A model generated the notes under the pieces. That model made no database searches. It saw only the letters and a program-made list of their open reading frames with translations, and was not told the origin of the DNA. A stretch of DNA of 64,000 nucleotides from Guyanagaster necrorhizus (Eukaryota > Basidiomycota > Agaricomycetes > Agaricales > Physalacriaceae), in contig NW_025064882.1 in assembly GCF_019112545.1 (NCBI RefSeq), positions 1,316,928 to 1,380,927 on the forward strand, given 5' to 3'. This document shows positions 1 to 11,415 of this stretch, in pieces. Made by a program: the position numbers and the translations under genes. Every line of letters starts with the position of its first letter. The stretch's first letter is position 1.

Positions 1-80
1 ATCCACCTGTCTCTCCGACGCAAGGGTCTGTCTCTAGCAGGAACTCTCTGGGAGATGCCCGTTGAGAGTCTTTGAATTAT

Positions 81-531
81 CTATGCTGCATGGTCCACTA
101 CATCTAGAAACTCCCTGACCCTTATCCTCGAATCTGCCCAAGCTGCTGCGGATCTTTCGAAAGGTACTCTGCTAACCGTTCCAATAGAATAGCCAAATTT
201 CTCAAACCTTCTGCTAAGTATTAACGCAGCATCATTCTTAGGTTTCACCACGACAAAATTATGAGGATCGAATTCGACTTCGTTTTCATGAGATACTCTG
301 ACGGGTGGCGTGTTTTCCGACACTCTTTGTTTGTCGTTGATTCTGACCTCTCTGTTCTATTAGCGGTTCTTCCAATATTGTTATAATCCATCCGAACCTA
401 CTAATACCTATCAAAACTTGTGCCGGAGCAAAGCGCGCCTTGATCGTGCATTGGAAAGGCACCAGAGAGCTATGGGTGAAATTCAAAACAAGGCCTAGTA
501 CGTCAGGCGCAGCAAGATCTACTAGCCTCAT
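81..531 (-). CDS. Uncharacterised protein, C-terminal exons (possibly part of a longer or decayed gene)
   Basis: Two minus-strand exons join cleanly. The upstream one begins at an ATG (MRLVDLAAPDVLG) and ends ...FAPAQ before a GT donor. After an intron ending aatag the second reads NREVRINDKQRVSE... to a stop at 81. The product is charged, without obvious membrane segments or a motif I recognise. Coding-like minus-strand stretches continue upstream: one near 705-830 (includes ILAEACKLGYLGEF) and one near 880-950 (includes DIMLDPWIMGAYMN). They are interrupted by stops and frame changes that I could not resolve into exons. This is therefore either a longer gene with exons I could not join or a decaying gene. 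No family is assigned. Confidence 0.35.
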
Positions 532-1077
532 AAGGCCGTCCTGATCTGTAAAGGTATCACTATAGGTTCAACAGCATGACCTTCACAATCCACAGTCTTG
601 GTAAACGTCAATCCATAGATGCAGTGATGATCCACGCAGTATTCAAGGAAGATAACGGCCATGTACATCGTTTCTATCTCATTTTACTTAATCGACATCA
701 GCATCGAAATCAAGAGGTTTGAATTCCCCTAAATACCCCAGCTTACAGGCTTCGGCAAGGATGTTAAAAATCGTATTTACATGATGTTGATGCCATGGAT
801 CTGAGCAGTGATTGGGCAAGGCCAGTTGACGGTTTGCGGAAGCTAGTTACACCTGCTCAAAATTCCCCGGTACCCTTTCCTGTATTTGAAGCTTGTGCGG
901 CGTTCATATAAGCTCCCATGATCCACGGATCTAGCATAATATCTCGCTCAACTTCGGTCTGGCCAGCACAAGGCCAGCAGCTATCTGGTCACCTGCTTTA
1001 CTAGTGCTGACATCATATTTAGGTACAAGTAGAGCTAGCAGCATGAACGGTTCCACCAATACCCTACCTATTGCAAG

Positions 1078-3812
1078 ATGTCCCCATCAACTCAGCCCCA
1101 TGAAGAATACGATATCATTTTTGCTGGAGGTATGTTTCATATCTCGTCCGGCAATAGAAGAGGGCACTCACACTGTTCATAGGCGGAACTAGTGCATGCG
1201 TAACTGCCGGGTGAGCGATTATATTGCTTACTGTGTGGTACAAACGTTTTCGCTAAACACGTCCGATTTTCTTTTGATGAGACGCCTTGCTGCTGCCGAT
1301 CCATCGCTCAAGATCCTGGTGACTCTCTTTCTTTGTTGTACTCTTTTTGGCGTCGCTCATTCCTTCACTTCCAGATCCTCGAAGCAGGGCCACACGTTCG
1401 TGGCCTTGAAAATCACCTCCAGCCGGCCCGCTACTTCCACAATCTTGTTTCTTCAAACGAAGTATTCACGTTTCATGTCGGGAACCCTAGCAAATCCCTT
1501 TCCGGTCGATCTCCCATCGTTACCTCTGCTAAATGTGTCGGTGGCGGATCGAACGTTAACTGTGGGTGTTCTGCATAGCTTTACGAGCGAAATCGCCTTT
1601 GATGTTTCCGCCAGTCGTCATGTACACCAGGGCTTCCGAATCTGATTATGATGATTGGGAAAATTTTGGAAACCCTGGATGAGGCTCAAAGGATTTGATT
1701 CCACTAGCATGCAAAGTAAAGTTTAGTCGTTTCATCGACGCGATTTTGAAGCCAAACATCTTCCAAGGTAGAAACTTACCAATGTGGTTCCGACCCGACA
1801 CATGGTACAAGTGGCCCCATCGCAGTCTCAGTCAAAAACGTTGTGGGAGGCTTTGGAGAACAATACCTTGATGTGGCAGCGCAGTACGATAAAGATCGTG
1901 ATTTCACTGATGATCCCAACAATTTCGGGCCCTGCAATCAATATGGTGTATGTTTTCTCATTATTTTCATCCACCTTTGGTTGATATTCAGTAGCCTTGG
2001 CCAAAGTCAGGATTGTTCGAAGTGAATTTGCGTCCATCACTGACAGGTTTCTCAGGTACATCGATTCGATGTCTGGGATACGATCTGATACCGCCTGCCA
2101 TTTCATTTATAATCAAGAAAACAACGTTAATCTGAAGGTCCTAGACCGGCAAAGAGTTATCCGAGTAATTTTCGAGTAAGACGGATCCCGCATGACCCTG
2201 TTCTGACTATTGATCTATATCCACAGCGATAAACGTGCCATTGGCGTGGAGTATGTTGATAAAGCTGAATCTGCTGCCAAAGTTACTGGAGAAGGCGTTC
2301 GGCAAGCGTTTGCATCACGCCTTGTCGTATTATCCGCTGGGACGTTCGGTTCACCGGCCATCCTCGAGAGGTATCTCTTATATTTAGGTACCGTGTCTGT
2401 AATAAAGTTAATCTAATACTACGTAGATCAGGGATCGGAGGAACTGAGATCTTGCAGAGGAACGATATATCTCAGATTGTTGACCTGCCTGGCGTTGGGG
2501 AGAACTACAACGGTATTTTAGTTAACACATACACAGTCCAAAGGAACCACTGATACACTTTGTGCAGACCATAACCTTCTCTTTATTCCTTATTACGCGG
2601 ATGAACTATCCGATACTCTTGATATGATGACCCAGCAACTGTTGCATGTACGTACTCTCAACCAGCTTCTTTGACCAACGCTGACCACTTAAGTCCACGC
2701 TGAGCAATGGCGCAAAGACGGAACGGGATTGATGGCAACCAAGTTGAGAATTTTCTTCATTGGTTAAGAATGTTTCATACATCTATTCTCATAGTGGCAT
2801 TGACGCCGGAATCAAGCATCGGCCAAATGAAAAGGATTTAAAAATTCTTGGACCTACCTTCACCAAACGATGGACCGATTTCTTTTCGAACGCTCCCGAT
2901 AAACCTGTCATGTGGATTGGTCCGATAGCCGGGTATGAGTGACATTCATACTTATCGCAGAACCTTGGAACTGATACTACTCTGTAAGTTACGTGGCTCT
3001 CGATCCCCCACGACAACCTGGGCGCAAGTATTTCTCTATGATATACTACACGGTGGGCCCTGTCTTGCGACATCTTTGTGCATTCTGATTGTATAACACA
3101 TTCAAAGGAATATCCTGCGTCGTTGGGCAGAGTACACATACAAGGCGGCCTCAATCCATATGTCCCTCTCGATCTGGAGACTGGTTTCCTTGATGAGTAT
3201 GTTCTTTCGCTGTCGAGGCTATGTCGTTACTAATTCAGTCCTTCGCATAAGTCCCGCCGACTTGGCCGTTTTGAGATGGGCTTATAAGCACAGTCGGGAG
3301 TTTGCTCAGCGCATGGGCGCCTATCGAGGTGATGTTGCTGCAGGGCATCCAAAATTCCCTGAAGGGAGCCAGGCTGCCACCGAACTCCAAGCTCAAGGTC
3401 CCGTTGCGATATCCGCTCCCGATATCAGTTATACAGAGGAAGACGACGTCGTAATTGATGACTACCATCGTCTCAAAGGTCAGAATTTGTTTTTTCCCCG
3501 TCTCATCCGCTGTTACTAACGTGGCCGATAATATCAGTGGCGACCGCTTGGCACTCGGTAAGTTTTCCTCACATTAATGTGATTGTGAAAGTCTGACCGT
3601 CAACACAGCTCGGGACATGTGCGATGAAACCGCTCAGCCAAGGCGGGGTTGTCGATTCACGTCTTAACGTCTATGGTGTGCAGAATCTCAAGGTCGCTGA
3701 TATGAGTATAGCGCCGTCCAATGTTGGAGCTAACACGTACAATTCTGCGCTGATCATTGGAGAAAAGGCAGCAGTAATCATAGCGGAGGAGTTGGGAATC
3801 AAAGGTATTTAG
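1078..3812 (+). pseudogene. GMC oxidoreductase, alcohol (methanol) oxidase type, with one in-frame TGA
   Basis: The conceptual spliced product is a full-length fungal alcohol oxidase, an FAD flavoenzyme that oxidises short alcohols to aldehydes with release of hydrogen peroxide, used in brown- and white-rot fungi to feed peroxide-dependent decay. It starts MSPSTQPHEEYDIIFAGG, with the FAD-binding Rossmann region. Then come EAGPHVRGLENH, the GGGSNVN and YTRASESDYDDWE segments, SAGTFGSPAILE, and the C-terminal AWHSLGTCAMKP and APSNVGANTYNSAL blocks that carry the catalytic region. About a dozen short introns can be placed. In the block that should read NPGWGSKDLIPL, the Trp codon is TGA (1680-1682), in frame with clean flanking exons. 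Nearly everything else is open. One intron junction near 1945-2050 fits phase poorly. It is either a recently inactivated gene, a sequencing error, or a readthrough case. Confidence 0.8.
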
Positions 3813-4346
3813 AGACACAAATACACGCTTTGCTGTGGATCTCTCAATTAGACGTACCATTCCTGTGGAGAAGAATCATTAGTATGGCTGCGGCAGTGCG
3901 TTGAGAAGGGACACTTATTGGTGGGAGATAATGTAAGGAATAGACCATCGTTGGGCGTCATCCAGGCAATCCGTGAGCTCATCCAAATTAGCACTGCCTG
4001 TGTGCTAGCTCTTGTAGTACACTGAGAGGCCATTTGAGCAAGAAAAGGCAAGTAGTAGGGTTAGCCCGACATTTGTGGAGAAATCGCATATGCATGCAGT
4101 ACTGCTACTTCACATAAGAATTAAAATTATGGTATACCCTATAAGAAAAATTTCCAGCGCAGGCAAGCTAATTATTATACTGACCCTGTCCTCAGCATTC
4201 GAGATCATGCTTCTTTCTTTCGTCATCTTCGCCCTCGATCATACTTGTGGAACCTATGTCTACCTGGTCTGCATGCACTTCATATTCGGTTGATACAGTG
4301 ATCTAATTCGCTTCTTAACTAACACATCGTAGCAACATTGGGAATC
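3813..4346. other. Intergenic, no gene seen
   Basis: The 3' flank between two convergent genes (alcohol oxidase and the 7-TM protein). It is AT-rich with only short open frames lacking recognisable protein features. Confidence 0.5.
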
Positions 4347-5870
4347 TCATACCTGTAGCTCATGCGACTCAGAAAACTTGGGGGATGTTGCTGGCATAAC
4401 ACTTGACGCGGACTTGAAAAGGGATTGTGGCAGTTGAGAGGGTCGGGAAACACAGGTTTCGCCGAAAGCTGGATGCGAAAATGTTGTATTGAAGGGCATG
4501 ATTGCAGCAGGGGTTGAAGGGAGGTCAACAGAGATACTGGGTCTTCGGTCGTTAAAACTCGTCTGAGGGGACTTGACAGGTGGGTTGTTGCCAACAACAA
4601 CTACCGAAGAAGCTCTGGCGCGCATCTCCGCTGGCCGTCTGGGATCAGTTGGGCCGGTAGCAGATCCTACGGGTTTACTAAGGGGACCACTGGTCACCCA
4701 GAAGAGAGCTACTGCGTTGACAATGACCTGTTTTCTAGTAAGATGTCAGATTCAGATGTATGATCATGCTTGACCCACATCCGCCCCGCAGCTACAAAGA
4801 CATACCCAACCAAGCTCATGACCACGAAAAAAGGTCAGTACTGCCATGTTAACCTGCATTCAGGTTTCAGCATCATAGTATCTTGAGAGAACCGAGACCC
4901 TACAATAGATGTCGTAAGGGCGACCACAGCGGCACTGACATTCGTGAGGAAGAGGGAGAACTTAAGTATGGAAGACCTCACATCAATGTTCTGATCGCAA
5001 CCATTTTGACGCGGGGATTCGCGAGACTCGATCGAACGATAGGCCACAGAAACAGCGCCGTGAGGAAAATAGTAATGTATCTAGACCACCTTAGTTTTTT
5101 ACCTTCAGAGAAATAGAAAAACAAGCCCCACAGATCATACGCCAACAGAAATATCGAAGAGTATGGCTTCAGACCTATAATGCAAACCCTGTCATCCTCC
5201 CTCAAGAAACCGACACTACCTGGATATGTCAGTCAATAAATGGACTGGACGGAAGGAGAACAGTGACTCACCAATGACCATTACGGCAATAGCAACGGAA
5301 TATAGTCCCACTGTGATGGTGCAGAGAATATAGATTTTCGATTGAAAGCGACGCACACCCCCAACGGGGGACCAGACAAGATGCACTTTCTCGACTAACA
5401 GCAAGTATGAGATAAACTGCTGATCGATGGAGAAAGACGATTTACTGAGGAAGCAGTAAATGAGGAACTTTGAAGTAGAATAGAAGAAGACGCAGATGTA
5501 TATTGCCACTGCGCAAATCTTTCGATGTGTTTCTAGGCCAACACCAAACGTGAGGACACCACCTATGCATATGAGACACAGGAACAGGAAGTGACGATAT
5601 CAAGGATACGTACTAGAAAAGAGAAACAGCCATGAATCCAAGAAAATAAGCAAGATACAAAGGCGGGGCCAAGGGATTCGGGAAGGGAATTTCCAAGTCG
5701 TCAGGTCTTCGGCGAGAGCCCTTCGCGACAGACAGTGGGTGAGGACTGTCACGCCTATACTCTCAATTTAGCGCGGAAGGTGAAAACCAGCGTAAGTCAT
5801 CCGTACCTACGAAAAAGACCAAAGAGCTGAGGAGTTGCACTCCAACAGAAGGAAAAATGAGTGAAGGCAT
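4347..5870 (-). CDS. Multi-pass (7-TM) fungal membrane protein
   Basis: Multi-exon gene starting MPSLIFPSVGVQLLSSLVFFVG. Hydrophobic exons follow in order, including the segments YICVFFYSTSKFLIYCF, VHLVWSPVGGVRRFQSK, ILCTITVGLYSVAIAVMVIG and ITIFLTALFLWPIVRSSLANP, then SAAVVALTTSIV and NAVALFWVTSG. It ends in a long Pro/Ser-rich, presumably cytosolic tail (…TDPRRPAEMRARASS…) to the stop at 4347. The order, with short loops and a final NAxALFWVT helix followed by a polar tail, matches a lineage-expanded agaricomycete family of seven-helix proteins often compared with G-protein-coupled receptors, but whose ligand and function are unknown. The exact exon borders of the first two introns (about 5550-5815) are not resolved. 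Confidence 0.7.
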
Positions 5871-6496
5871 CGTGTCGGCACTTAGATCTAGAGGAAGGTA
5901 AAATCGGCGCTTGTCTTGGATGAGGTCAGTCGGTCTCCGATCAGAGTGATCATAATAACAATTATGCGAGGACACTTAACTCACGTGCACTGGTTGCTCT
6001 GCGGTGGGTTACTGGAACCTAAAAAAACTGCACTCAATGTAACTGATTTCGATTGCAGATACTGGGGCTGGGTGGTCCATCGCTTTGTAAATGACGGTTC
6101 CTGTGAGCAACAATTGCATCGGAGGATACCGCAAATCTGTATTGTCTGTAGAGCGTTGGCATGTGAAGGAACGGATGTCGACGGCTTACTTTATTTTCAT
6201 TGGAAGGACGTCGATTTAGTTCACACTCTAAACGAAGTAGACTTTCTTTGGAGAAGGACCTGATACTGTACATCTTCCAGTTACCGCGACGCGTAACAAT
6301 ATTATTGCGCAGCACGATGTTCAGGAGTCGTTGGTACAAATTATGTATATTGTCTGTCTGAGGAAGAGTTGGATTAGTGAGAATATTGATGTGGCGTGTC
6401 TTAAAGACATACCCATTCTTCCAAAAGATTGGGCGTCAAGTAGTCTACAAATAACGCCCTCTACAACACAAATGACGGGCACTTAGTGTAAGCCGT
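5871..6496. other. Intergenic, no gene seen
   Basis: Upstream region of the 7-TM gene and 3' flank of the eIF3j gene. The open frames here (for example around 5916-6263) have no codon or motif pattern that I would call coding. Confidence 0.5.
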
Positions 6497-7474
6497 TTAC
6501 ATGAAATCATCAGCATGGCTGCCAAAATCGTCCAAGGCCTCATCGTATACATTGGTGTCGACCCTTGGACCACTTCAGATTCCAACTTCAATCCGAAAAA
6601 GATTCAAGAAGTACCTGCTTGCAAGCTTTGCTGCTCCGAGAGCCGGCTTAGAGGTTGCTTTCGGCTTCTTCTTGCCGCTCGCCTTTTCTCTCTGTTCCTT
6701 CTGCTTTTCGTTGGCTAGGGTAGTCAACCCACTGGCAGCTTTGCGCACTTCGACGTCCTTGAGAGGCAGAGCCAACTCGCGCACATGATGTTCGACAAAG
6801 GCAGGGTACAACGGCTTATTCTGATGTTTTTTGATAATGACCTCTATTATGCGCGACGAAAGCTGTATGAAGTCATCTTTCGTTCGAGGCTGAAAAGACA
6901 GAAGGGAATCTAATTCCTTAGAAGTGGTGCCTACCAGATGTGTTAGCGAACATTCCAGTGCTCGGAGTCAGCCATTACCTCCAAGGGCAGCAGCACCAAA
7001 CAAGTCAGCAGCATTGTTAAGGTCAGCATGGAGTTCCATTTCCTTCTCTCTTCTGGCTTTCTCCCTTGGATCCAGAACGGAGTCTGAATCGTATTGGTCG
7101 TCTTCATTTTTACGTGCAGCCTTTGCAGCTTCCTTCTCCGCGATCTTAGCCTTTAGCGTACCCTTCTTCTTGGGGGGTGCAACTAGCGCAGATGGGACGT
7201 TCTCTTCTTCCTCCTCGGATGAGTCCTCCCAGTCACTCTGTATAGGTGTCAAAGAGTATATTCTGACAGAAATGGCATAAAACGCACTGCTGGAGCAGCA
7301 TCGTCTTCATCTTCTCCCTCCCACTTTCCCTTGGTAGGTTTCTTTGCCAGTGGCACCCTCGACTGAGGAAGTGTAGGTTTGGCGTGAGTATCGCTGTCAG
7401 ATTCCTCTGATGGTGAATCAGTACAAAGATCAAGGCATGATTGGCTAGCGAGATTGAGTACCCCAGTCAGACAT
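6497..7474 (-). CDS. HCR1: Translation initiation factor eIF3 subunit j (Hcr1-like)
   Basis: eIF3j binds the 40S decoding centre, helps eIF3 and the ternary complex load, and in yeast also aids 18S rRNA processing and termination. The product starts MSDW, then EESDSDTHAK across an intron whose donor follows MSDW. An acidic stretch (KWEGEDEDDAA), SDWEDSSEEEEE, the basic KKKGTLKAKIAEKEAAKA and DPREKARREKEMELHADL follow. The conserved LSSRIIEVIIKKHQNKPLY and LTTLANEKQKEQREK come next, and the end is VDTNVYDEALDDFGSHADDFM before TAA. Five exons are inferred. The start at 7474 is chosen because MSDW is the usual fungal N-terminus and splicing restores frame. It is divergent from COQ9 with about 127 bp between starts, so a shared promoter is likely. 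Confidence 0.92.
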
Positions 7475-7601
7475 GCCAGATTATTAGCGTGAAAATCAGT
7501 TGAGATACTGTGAGGAAAGAGCAAAGTAAAAAGGTCAGAATGAGGTAATACGAACACGGCGCGTGCATGATCACCTCGGCATTTTCCGGTCTCCCTTCGC
7601 G

Positions 7602-8446
7602 ATGTCAAGGTAGAAAAGAAATGCAATTTACAGGTTTCTGCTATTGACTCTCGCTTTCGAAGGACACAGCTACTTCAGTTGGCTACCAACTTGGTCAATA
7701 CACATGGATTCACCCGAAAGGCTTTGGCGGAGTCAGTCCTCTCTCTTCCTCCCGGGCAGGCGCATCCAGAACCTCTTTCTGACACTGCTGTGTCTGCATT
7801 ATTCGGGATTGGAGACGACGCAAGACGCACTCTTATTCATGCTTGGCTTGACCAAGGTGTACGGCATATGGGAACTGTACCATCACCGACTCTGAAAAGC
7901 GTTTTGCATGCCAGACTTCGGTACAATGAGCCAATGTTGCAGCATCTGCCAGAGGTACACTTAATATTTTGGGTCTTCGCCTGACTTACCCTGTTCTTAG
8001 GCTTTTGCGCTATTGGCCTCTCCAAACTCTGGTGTTTCCCTTCTCGATCCTATTCCTATCCTCAAACATTCCTCAAGGATTGCAGACGAGTCTTGTTACA
8101 TATCCGGCGATACGTCCGTGCAGGTGAGCCTTGGTCTTCTGCATGGAGACGGTTAACCCGTAACAATATGTCAAGTTCTCTTGGTATGTTCGCAGGGCTT
8201 CTATCGCAGGAATATATGGCGCTTCAGGTGGTTCCATCACTCATGTGGGCTTGTGAGGTCCATACTGATAACGTATTCCCCTTAGAACTTCATCAGTTGA
8301 CGTCACCATCGACGGCATATAGTTTTTTGGACAACCTGTTCGATACCGCCAATAACTTCGGGACATCTTTGGAGGAACTCGGTTTATTTTCTTCCTACGT
8401 TTTCAAAAGCTGGAAGGGCATCTTCAAAAGTAAAGGAATCGTGTAA
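7602..8446 (+). CDS. COQ9: Ubiquinone biosynthesis protein COQ9
   Basis: COQ9 is a lipid-binding TetR-fold protein of the mitochondrial inner-membrane CoQ synthome that presents intermediates to Coq7. The first exon is tiny: ATG TCA AG, then an intron (7610-7662) ending cgaag, giving MSRTQLLQLATNLVNTHGFT. The family signature THGFTRKALAESVLSLP, the region GDDARRTLIHAWLDQG, and GYISGDTSVQ-like YISGDTSVQFSWYVRRASI follow. The C-terminal amphipathic helix ELGLFSSYVFKSWKGIFKSKG that contacts the membrane closes the protein. There are four introns of about 45-60 nt. No long mitochondrial presequence is visible, so import may use a short or internal signal, or the first exon is mis-set. It is divergent from eIF3j and convergent with GH17. 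Confidence 0.9.
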
Positions 8447-8878
8447 TCAGTACCTGCTATATTCACGCATACATGTACGAATCATCTGACATTCGTACGA
8501 TTATTGCGATAGATCGTCTACTAGTTTGACTTCTCAATGTCATGCTGCTGGCTGCCCATTCGAAAGGTTATTACCGCGTACAAGGCAGTGCTACTCAGGG
8601 CACCTTGAGAGTGAATTGAGGGACCTTAAAATACCCGAACGTTAATCCCATTCATATCCAATAACTCCGTGTCCGAGGGGATTTTTGATACTAAACGGGG
8701 ATACAGACAACACTACCTGAGATACAGTAAGGAACGAACCAGATACCTGAGAAAGTGAAAATATAGTCCAGATCCTCGAACGGTCCATATGTACAGTACC
8801 GTATCGTTAAAACAAGGCGCTTATATTAGAATAAAAAGTCAGACTCCAAGTAAATCAACAATCCCACCGAAAGCACAT
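8447..8878. other. Intergenic between convergent genes
   Basis: The shared 3' flank of COQ9 and the GH17 gene. No coding or RNA signal seen. Confidence 0.5.
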
Positions 8879-10933
8879 CTACGACAGAACACAGTCGGGT
8901 ATTGTGATCCCATCTTTCAGCGTTCGGCTAGAAGAAACTGCTTTAACACTGCGGCAGAACAATACCAGAACTGCAAGACTTACTTGGCATTGAATAGGCC
9001 CCACCAACCCTACAAGGCAATCAGAGATAAATTAATTTCAGGGGATACATAAATACCTCTACACCACCATACTCCTCGTCCTGGAAAGAGTTAATAAGCA
9101 AGAATGCTGGTCACCACAAGCATCACCGTACCTTCCACTTTTCATCGAAGAACTTGGAGAAGACAGGTCAGTATCAAAGAATCAGACGTAGCAGGTTGTT
9201 TTACCTCGAAGAAAAAGTACTTCGTTCCATTGGTATTTGCTTCGCAGATGTAGGTATCGAGGAACGTCTATGACCCAGAGTTGGTGAATTAAACCTGAGC
9301 TCAAATAAATGTTTCTCTTACCTGAAGGTTAGCAACGGATGCGTTCGAGGGCCCATTGGATTCGTCGGCCGTGTCAGAAGACTCCGTCGGCCAACCTATG
9401 GGCATACCATTTAATATCCTTATCACTGCGACTGGGACAACAAGCACGCACCAGTTTCAGCGACAAACATCTCCGGGGTGTTACTTAGACTCTGTGCAAG
9501 TTTCACATCATTGTCCTCAAAGAACTCCCAAGTCCAGCCGGCTGCTTGGTTGATGCTGACATTGGCAAACCATGGATGAACGTTTGCCATCTGCCCAGAT
9601 GCTCGGCTATTCAGACATTTACGAGCAGCGATGAGGTGAAGGAGACTTACACCGTAGTCCACTTGCTCCAATACGAGATCATTAAAGTAACTACCGGCAT
9701 CGGCTGTCCCAACTGGCAAGTCCACTCCAAGGTCGCTGAGCATGGACTTGGTATCGTTGATACAAGCGATCAGTAATTCACCACCTGCGAAAGTGTCAAC
9801 CATCAATACATTACGAACGAGCATGATGCCATACCTTCGTTTCCAACAGAGCCATTGGGATCGGTGGCACCATTGAGATCGAGATAACTAACGTTAAAGA
9901 CATCGGTCAACTACCTCCATAGTCCAGAAGAGGCCACAAACTCAAGGATGAACTCGTTACCAACGGTCACTGCAGCAATATGGTCTGTTCCATAGGTCTC
10001 TATCGCCGCCTTTATTTCATCTCTTTGACGATCATAGGCTGTATTGTTATCGGTTGAAACGGGATAGTTAGCCAAATAGACCGTCATGTTGACCTTTGTC
10101 TGATTTATAGCCTCAAGCTGAGTGAGAGAAAAGTCAGCTTAGCTTGTTGCTGCATAGAGATAGATATACCACCAGCGCCGATTGGTTGCAATCGGCACCA
10201 TAAAGGCGGACTCGCTGAATGATTAAATATTTAGTAGGCGTTCAAGAGCCGACAAAGACCTTTACCGTCGTCAACTGGGACATCAGCTAGCACAAGTCAT
10301 CAGGAAATCGTTGAGCATTTTTGGAGAATGTTTGAAATACCTGGATGTCCAGAATAACATCGTCTTGGGATCATGTCTAAGCAGCAATCACGTCAATTTT
10401 AATGCTACTCACCGAGCGAGTTGCCGCAGTCGGGCAGCTGCGAGCCAGCAGGGGTATAGGCGATACCGTAGAACGACAAGTGGAGATTGGCGTCTTTTGT
10501 AAAGTCACTAGGATCGGAGCTGGAAGAGTTGGAACTGCTTGAACTGCTTGAACTGGAGCTCTTTTTGGACAGCGTGACACCCAGGGCAACACCAATTGCA
10601 ATCAGGGCCGCAAGTCCAAGTACACCTCCCATAACCTATTCCACACTCGTGAGAATGAGGAAGAATTCTTTACATGGGCATACTCACAACCCATTTCTTC
10701 TTGCCGCTACTGGTGGAGGCCCCCTTCTCCATCCAGGCGTCGTTGGGCGCTATATGATCATGATCAGAGTAACCATGATCGTCATCGCGATAGGCGGCTG
10801 TCATGTCCGTTGTGGAATTCATCGCAGTTGGTTGCGAGGCCAGCGGGGCGCCATATGAACGTGGAGCATGTCCGCCGGGACTTTGAGAAATGAGTGGTAT
10901 ATCTTGTGTAGAGAAAGACGAAGGAGTGTTCAT
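8879..10933 (-). CDS. Membrane-anchored GH17 glucan endo-/exo-1,3-beta-glucosidase
   Basis: Type II membrane protein with a roughly 100-residue cytosolic Ser/Pro/Asp-rich head (MNTPSSFSTQDIPLISQ…) and one membrane helix (GGVLGLAALIAIGVALGVTL). A striking poly-serine linker follows, then a GH17 catalytic barrel: LSFYGIAYTP at the first strand, VTVGNEF (general acid Glu), LGVDLPVGTADAGSYF, ANVHPWFANV, FVAETG (nucleophile Glu), WP/ESSDTAD and FFEFFDEKWK. The end is YGGVEGWWGLFNA, then RTLKDGITIPDCVLS across two more introns. Nine or more exons are inferred. GH17 enzymes cut cell-wall beta-1,3-glucan, and this membrane-bound architecture with an N-terminal tail is common in basidiomycetes and is thought to act in wall remodelling. 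Both catalytic glutamates appear present. Confidence 0.9.
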
Positions 10934-11415
10934 GCCAGAGAGGCGATGTGGTGGCTAGAAGGGCTTGTCAATCACGCAGACTTTTTGTTGAAGAACAATG
11001 CGAACTGGGACGCTATCGTAATAGTCCTGTAGCTCTGTGTGGGAATGGCGGGGACTGTCGCTATAAGGCGTCGTCATTATGGGAAAACGTCAGCAGCGAA
11101 CAGTGGTTAAAGGTAGGTGAGGGAATGATGGGGGTGTATAGTGTGGGAGGCTGGAACAAATTTCGCTTCATATTTCATTACGTTACAGCTGCGCATCGCC
11201 ACGGCCGCCCTTTCAAGGGAGGCTATAAGAAGGCCAGGCTAAACATAGCACATAGCTCAATATTAAATAATAGATTAATGTCCATATCTGGAAAATACAT
11301 GCAACAGTAAAAATAGTCAAGATCCCATGGACCTTTTCTAAAAACAGGCGGTGAAATCCAGACTCGCACACACAGAACATCGGGGTATGCCAAAGCGACA
11401 GAAAGAAAGAGAACA
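10934..11415. other. Intergenic (upstream of GH17, downstream of RhoGAP)
   Basis: Probable promoter region of the GH17 gene. Its pyrimidine and AT composition is unremarkable and no gene is seen. Confidence 0.5.

Noticed and set aside
1253..1456. Minus-strand open frame inside the alcohol oxidase gene
   Set aside because: Overlaps confirmed exons and introns on the other strand and has no domain pattern.
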